Shown here one piece after another: positions 63,148 to 64,000 of a DNA stretch of 64,000 nucleotides (position 1 is its first letter; each line of letters starts with the position of its first letter). The notes below the pieces were generated by a model, which saw only the letters and a list, made by a program, of their open reading frames with translations, made no database searches and was not told the DNA's origin. The position numbers were made by a program, and so were the translations under genes. The stretch is from Emticicia sp965283955 (GTDB taxonomy: Bacteria; Bacteroidota; Bacteroidia; Cytophagales; Spirosomataceae), in assembly GCA_965283955.1 (NCBI GenBank), contig CBDIQW010000001.1, positions 1,054,001 through 1,118,000 of the forward strand, written 5' to 3'.

Positions 63148-64000
63148 ATGAAACGACTTCTCCACATAATAATATGGGTTTTAGTTGGAATTTCTTTGTT
63201 AATAGGCGGTATTGTTATGTATATCCAATCGCCTACTGGACAAGATTTTCTGACAAAAGAGATAGTTTCGTACCTACGAAAAAAACTTCATACAAAAGTT
63301 GAAATTCAAAAAGTTAGGTTTGATTTTCCTGACTGGATTTCGCTCGAAAATGTTTATATCGAAGACCTATCAAAGGATACTTTAATATCAGGCAAACGCC
63401 TATATCTTGACATTGATATGCTGGCTTTGCTACAAAACCGAGCTGATATTAATCAAATCGAACTCCAAGGCATTCGTCTGAAGGTAAATCGTACACTTCC
63501 CGATACTACTTTCAACTTTAATTTTATACTCAAAGCATTTGATTCGGGGACCGTCGAACCAAAAACACCCTCAAAACCATTTGATGTGGGCATGAAAGCC
63601 GTGAAACTGCAAAATGTGCATATCACCTACAAAGATGCTGTTTTGGGAACGGATGCCGATGCAAATTTTGCCTTTTTGGAAACAAAATTCGATAAATTTA
63701 ATCTCAATCAATCGCAATATCACCTCTCATCTATTAACGGAAATCAAGGTTCGGTTATTCTCAATTTATACAAACCTTTAGAAAAAACTGCAAATATTGG
63801 CACTCCACCAACATCAGATTCGGATACGCTTGATGTAAATTTCAAAAAGCTCAACCTGAACAATATCAGTTGGTTGTTTGAAAGTAGTGAAGATGGTATC
63901 AGAAGTGGTGGAAAAATTGATACAATGCAGGCCGAAGGCGATAAAATTTACTTACAAAACCAAGAAATCAAACTACCGAAAATTTTGCTTAGTAATGCTA
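63148..64000 (+). CDS. tamB: TamB-like translocation/assembly protein, 5' part only
   Basis: Open from ATG 63148 to the window edge (284 residues visible). An N-terminal membrane anchor (HIIIWVLVGISLLIGGIVMY) is followed by AsmA/TamB-type beta strands: YIQSPTGQDFLTKEIVSYLR, VRFDFPDWISLENVYIEDLS, GKRLYLDIDMLALLQN and NQIELQGIRLKVNR. TamB forms a periplasm-spanning groove that moves lipids or helps outer-membrane protein assembly. Bacteroidota versions are about 1,500 residues, so most of the gene lies outside. No frameshift seen in the visible part. Confidence 0.85.
   Translation, partial: MKRLLHIIIWVLVGISLLIGGIVMYIQSPTGQDFLTKEIVSYLRKKLHTKVEIQKVRFDFPDWISLENVYIEDLSKDTLISGKRLYLDIDMLALLQNRADINQIELQGIRLKVNRTLPDTTFNFNFILKAFDSGTVEPKTPSKPFDVGMKAVKLQNVHITYKDAVLGTDADANFAFLETKFDKFNLNQSQYHLSSINGNQGSVILNLYKPLEKTANIGTPPTSDSDTLDVNFKKLNLNNISWLFESSEDGIRSGGKIDTMQAEGDKIYLQNQEIKLPKILLSNA

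Noticed and set aside
1..64000. tRNA, rRNA, IS transposases, integrases or prophage genes.
   Set aside because: I looked for conserved motifs and typical protein signatures on both strands and saw none. Short ncRNAs cannot be excluded by eye.

Overview
The window comes from a Bacteroidota chromosome, most likely order Cytophagales. The evidence is an AT-rich background, no Shine-Dalgarno sites, TAnnTTTG-type promoter elements, type IX secretion (T9SS) genes porQ and porD, SprB, Ig_7 and DUF11 surface repeats, a GH97 glucosidase, a PSCyt1/DUF1549/DUF1553 protein, and the pairs pyrG-yidC and coaBC-porD. A family or genus cannot be fixed from the sequence alone.

Bases 1-31,200 are an accessory block of four consecutive minus-strand surface-protein genes. 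Three paralogues (1-1021 partial, 1587-5055, 5174-10094) share an N-terminal module, a DUF11 region and a CCPIKV-containing module. The second carries Ig-like repeats and the third about 12 SprB repeats of 237 bp. The fourth (10533-31201) would encode roughly 6,900 residues: a choice-of-anchor A domain, several jelly-roll or carbohydrate-binding-like domains, PA14 and F5/8-like domains, then 22 nearly identical 477-bp Ig_7+PKD-like repeats. The three genes whose 3' ends are visible finish in the same C-terminal module and the same terminal motif (CPxGYCEPxTxxKTK). I do not recognise this motif as either named T9SS C-terminal domain. Four ligand-binding-like domains of the giant protein lie inside Ig, PKD or SprB folds rather than between them. 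This is the most unusual feature of the window.

Bases 31,500-47,400 are mixed envelope and metabolic genes: YceI, a BNR sialidase-like protein, an LVIVD lipoprotein split by palindromes, an outer-membrane protein, porQ, a 5'-nucleotidase, a DUF6934 gene with a 45-residue partner, GH97, a TetR-like/ABC1-kinase pair, an MpaB-like oxygenase, two paralogous membrane proteins and a lipoprotein. Bases 47,500-64,000 are mostly core genes: pyrG, yidC, a TPR/periplasmic-binding protein, two coiled-coil membrane-associated proteins, the DUF1549/1553 protein, a small LMW-PTP, a sugar isomerase, an aldo/keto reductase, porD, coaBC and the start of tamB. Small palindromic (REP-like) elements are frequent between genes.

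Many genes, including the normally essential coaBC, are broken by single-base indels, mostly in short homopolymers. In nearly every case one added or removed base restores the family sequence. I read these as uncorrected sequencing errors and annotate the reconstructed genes, giving the break points. The exception is a frameshift in the SprB array that occurs twice, 949 bp apart, with the same private variants.
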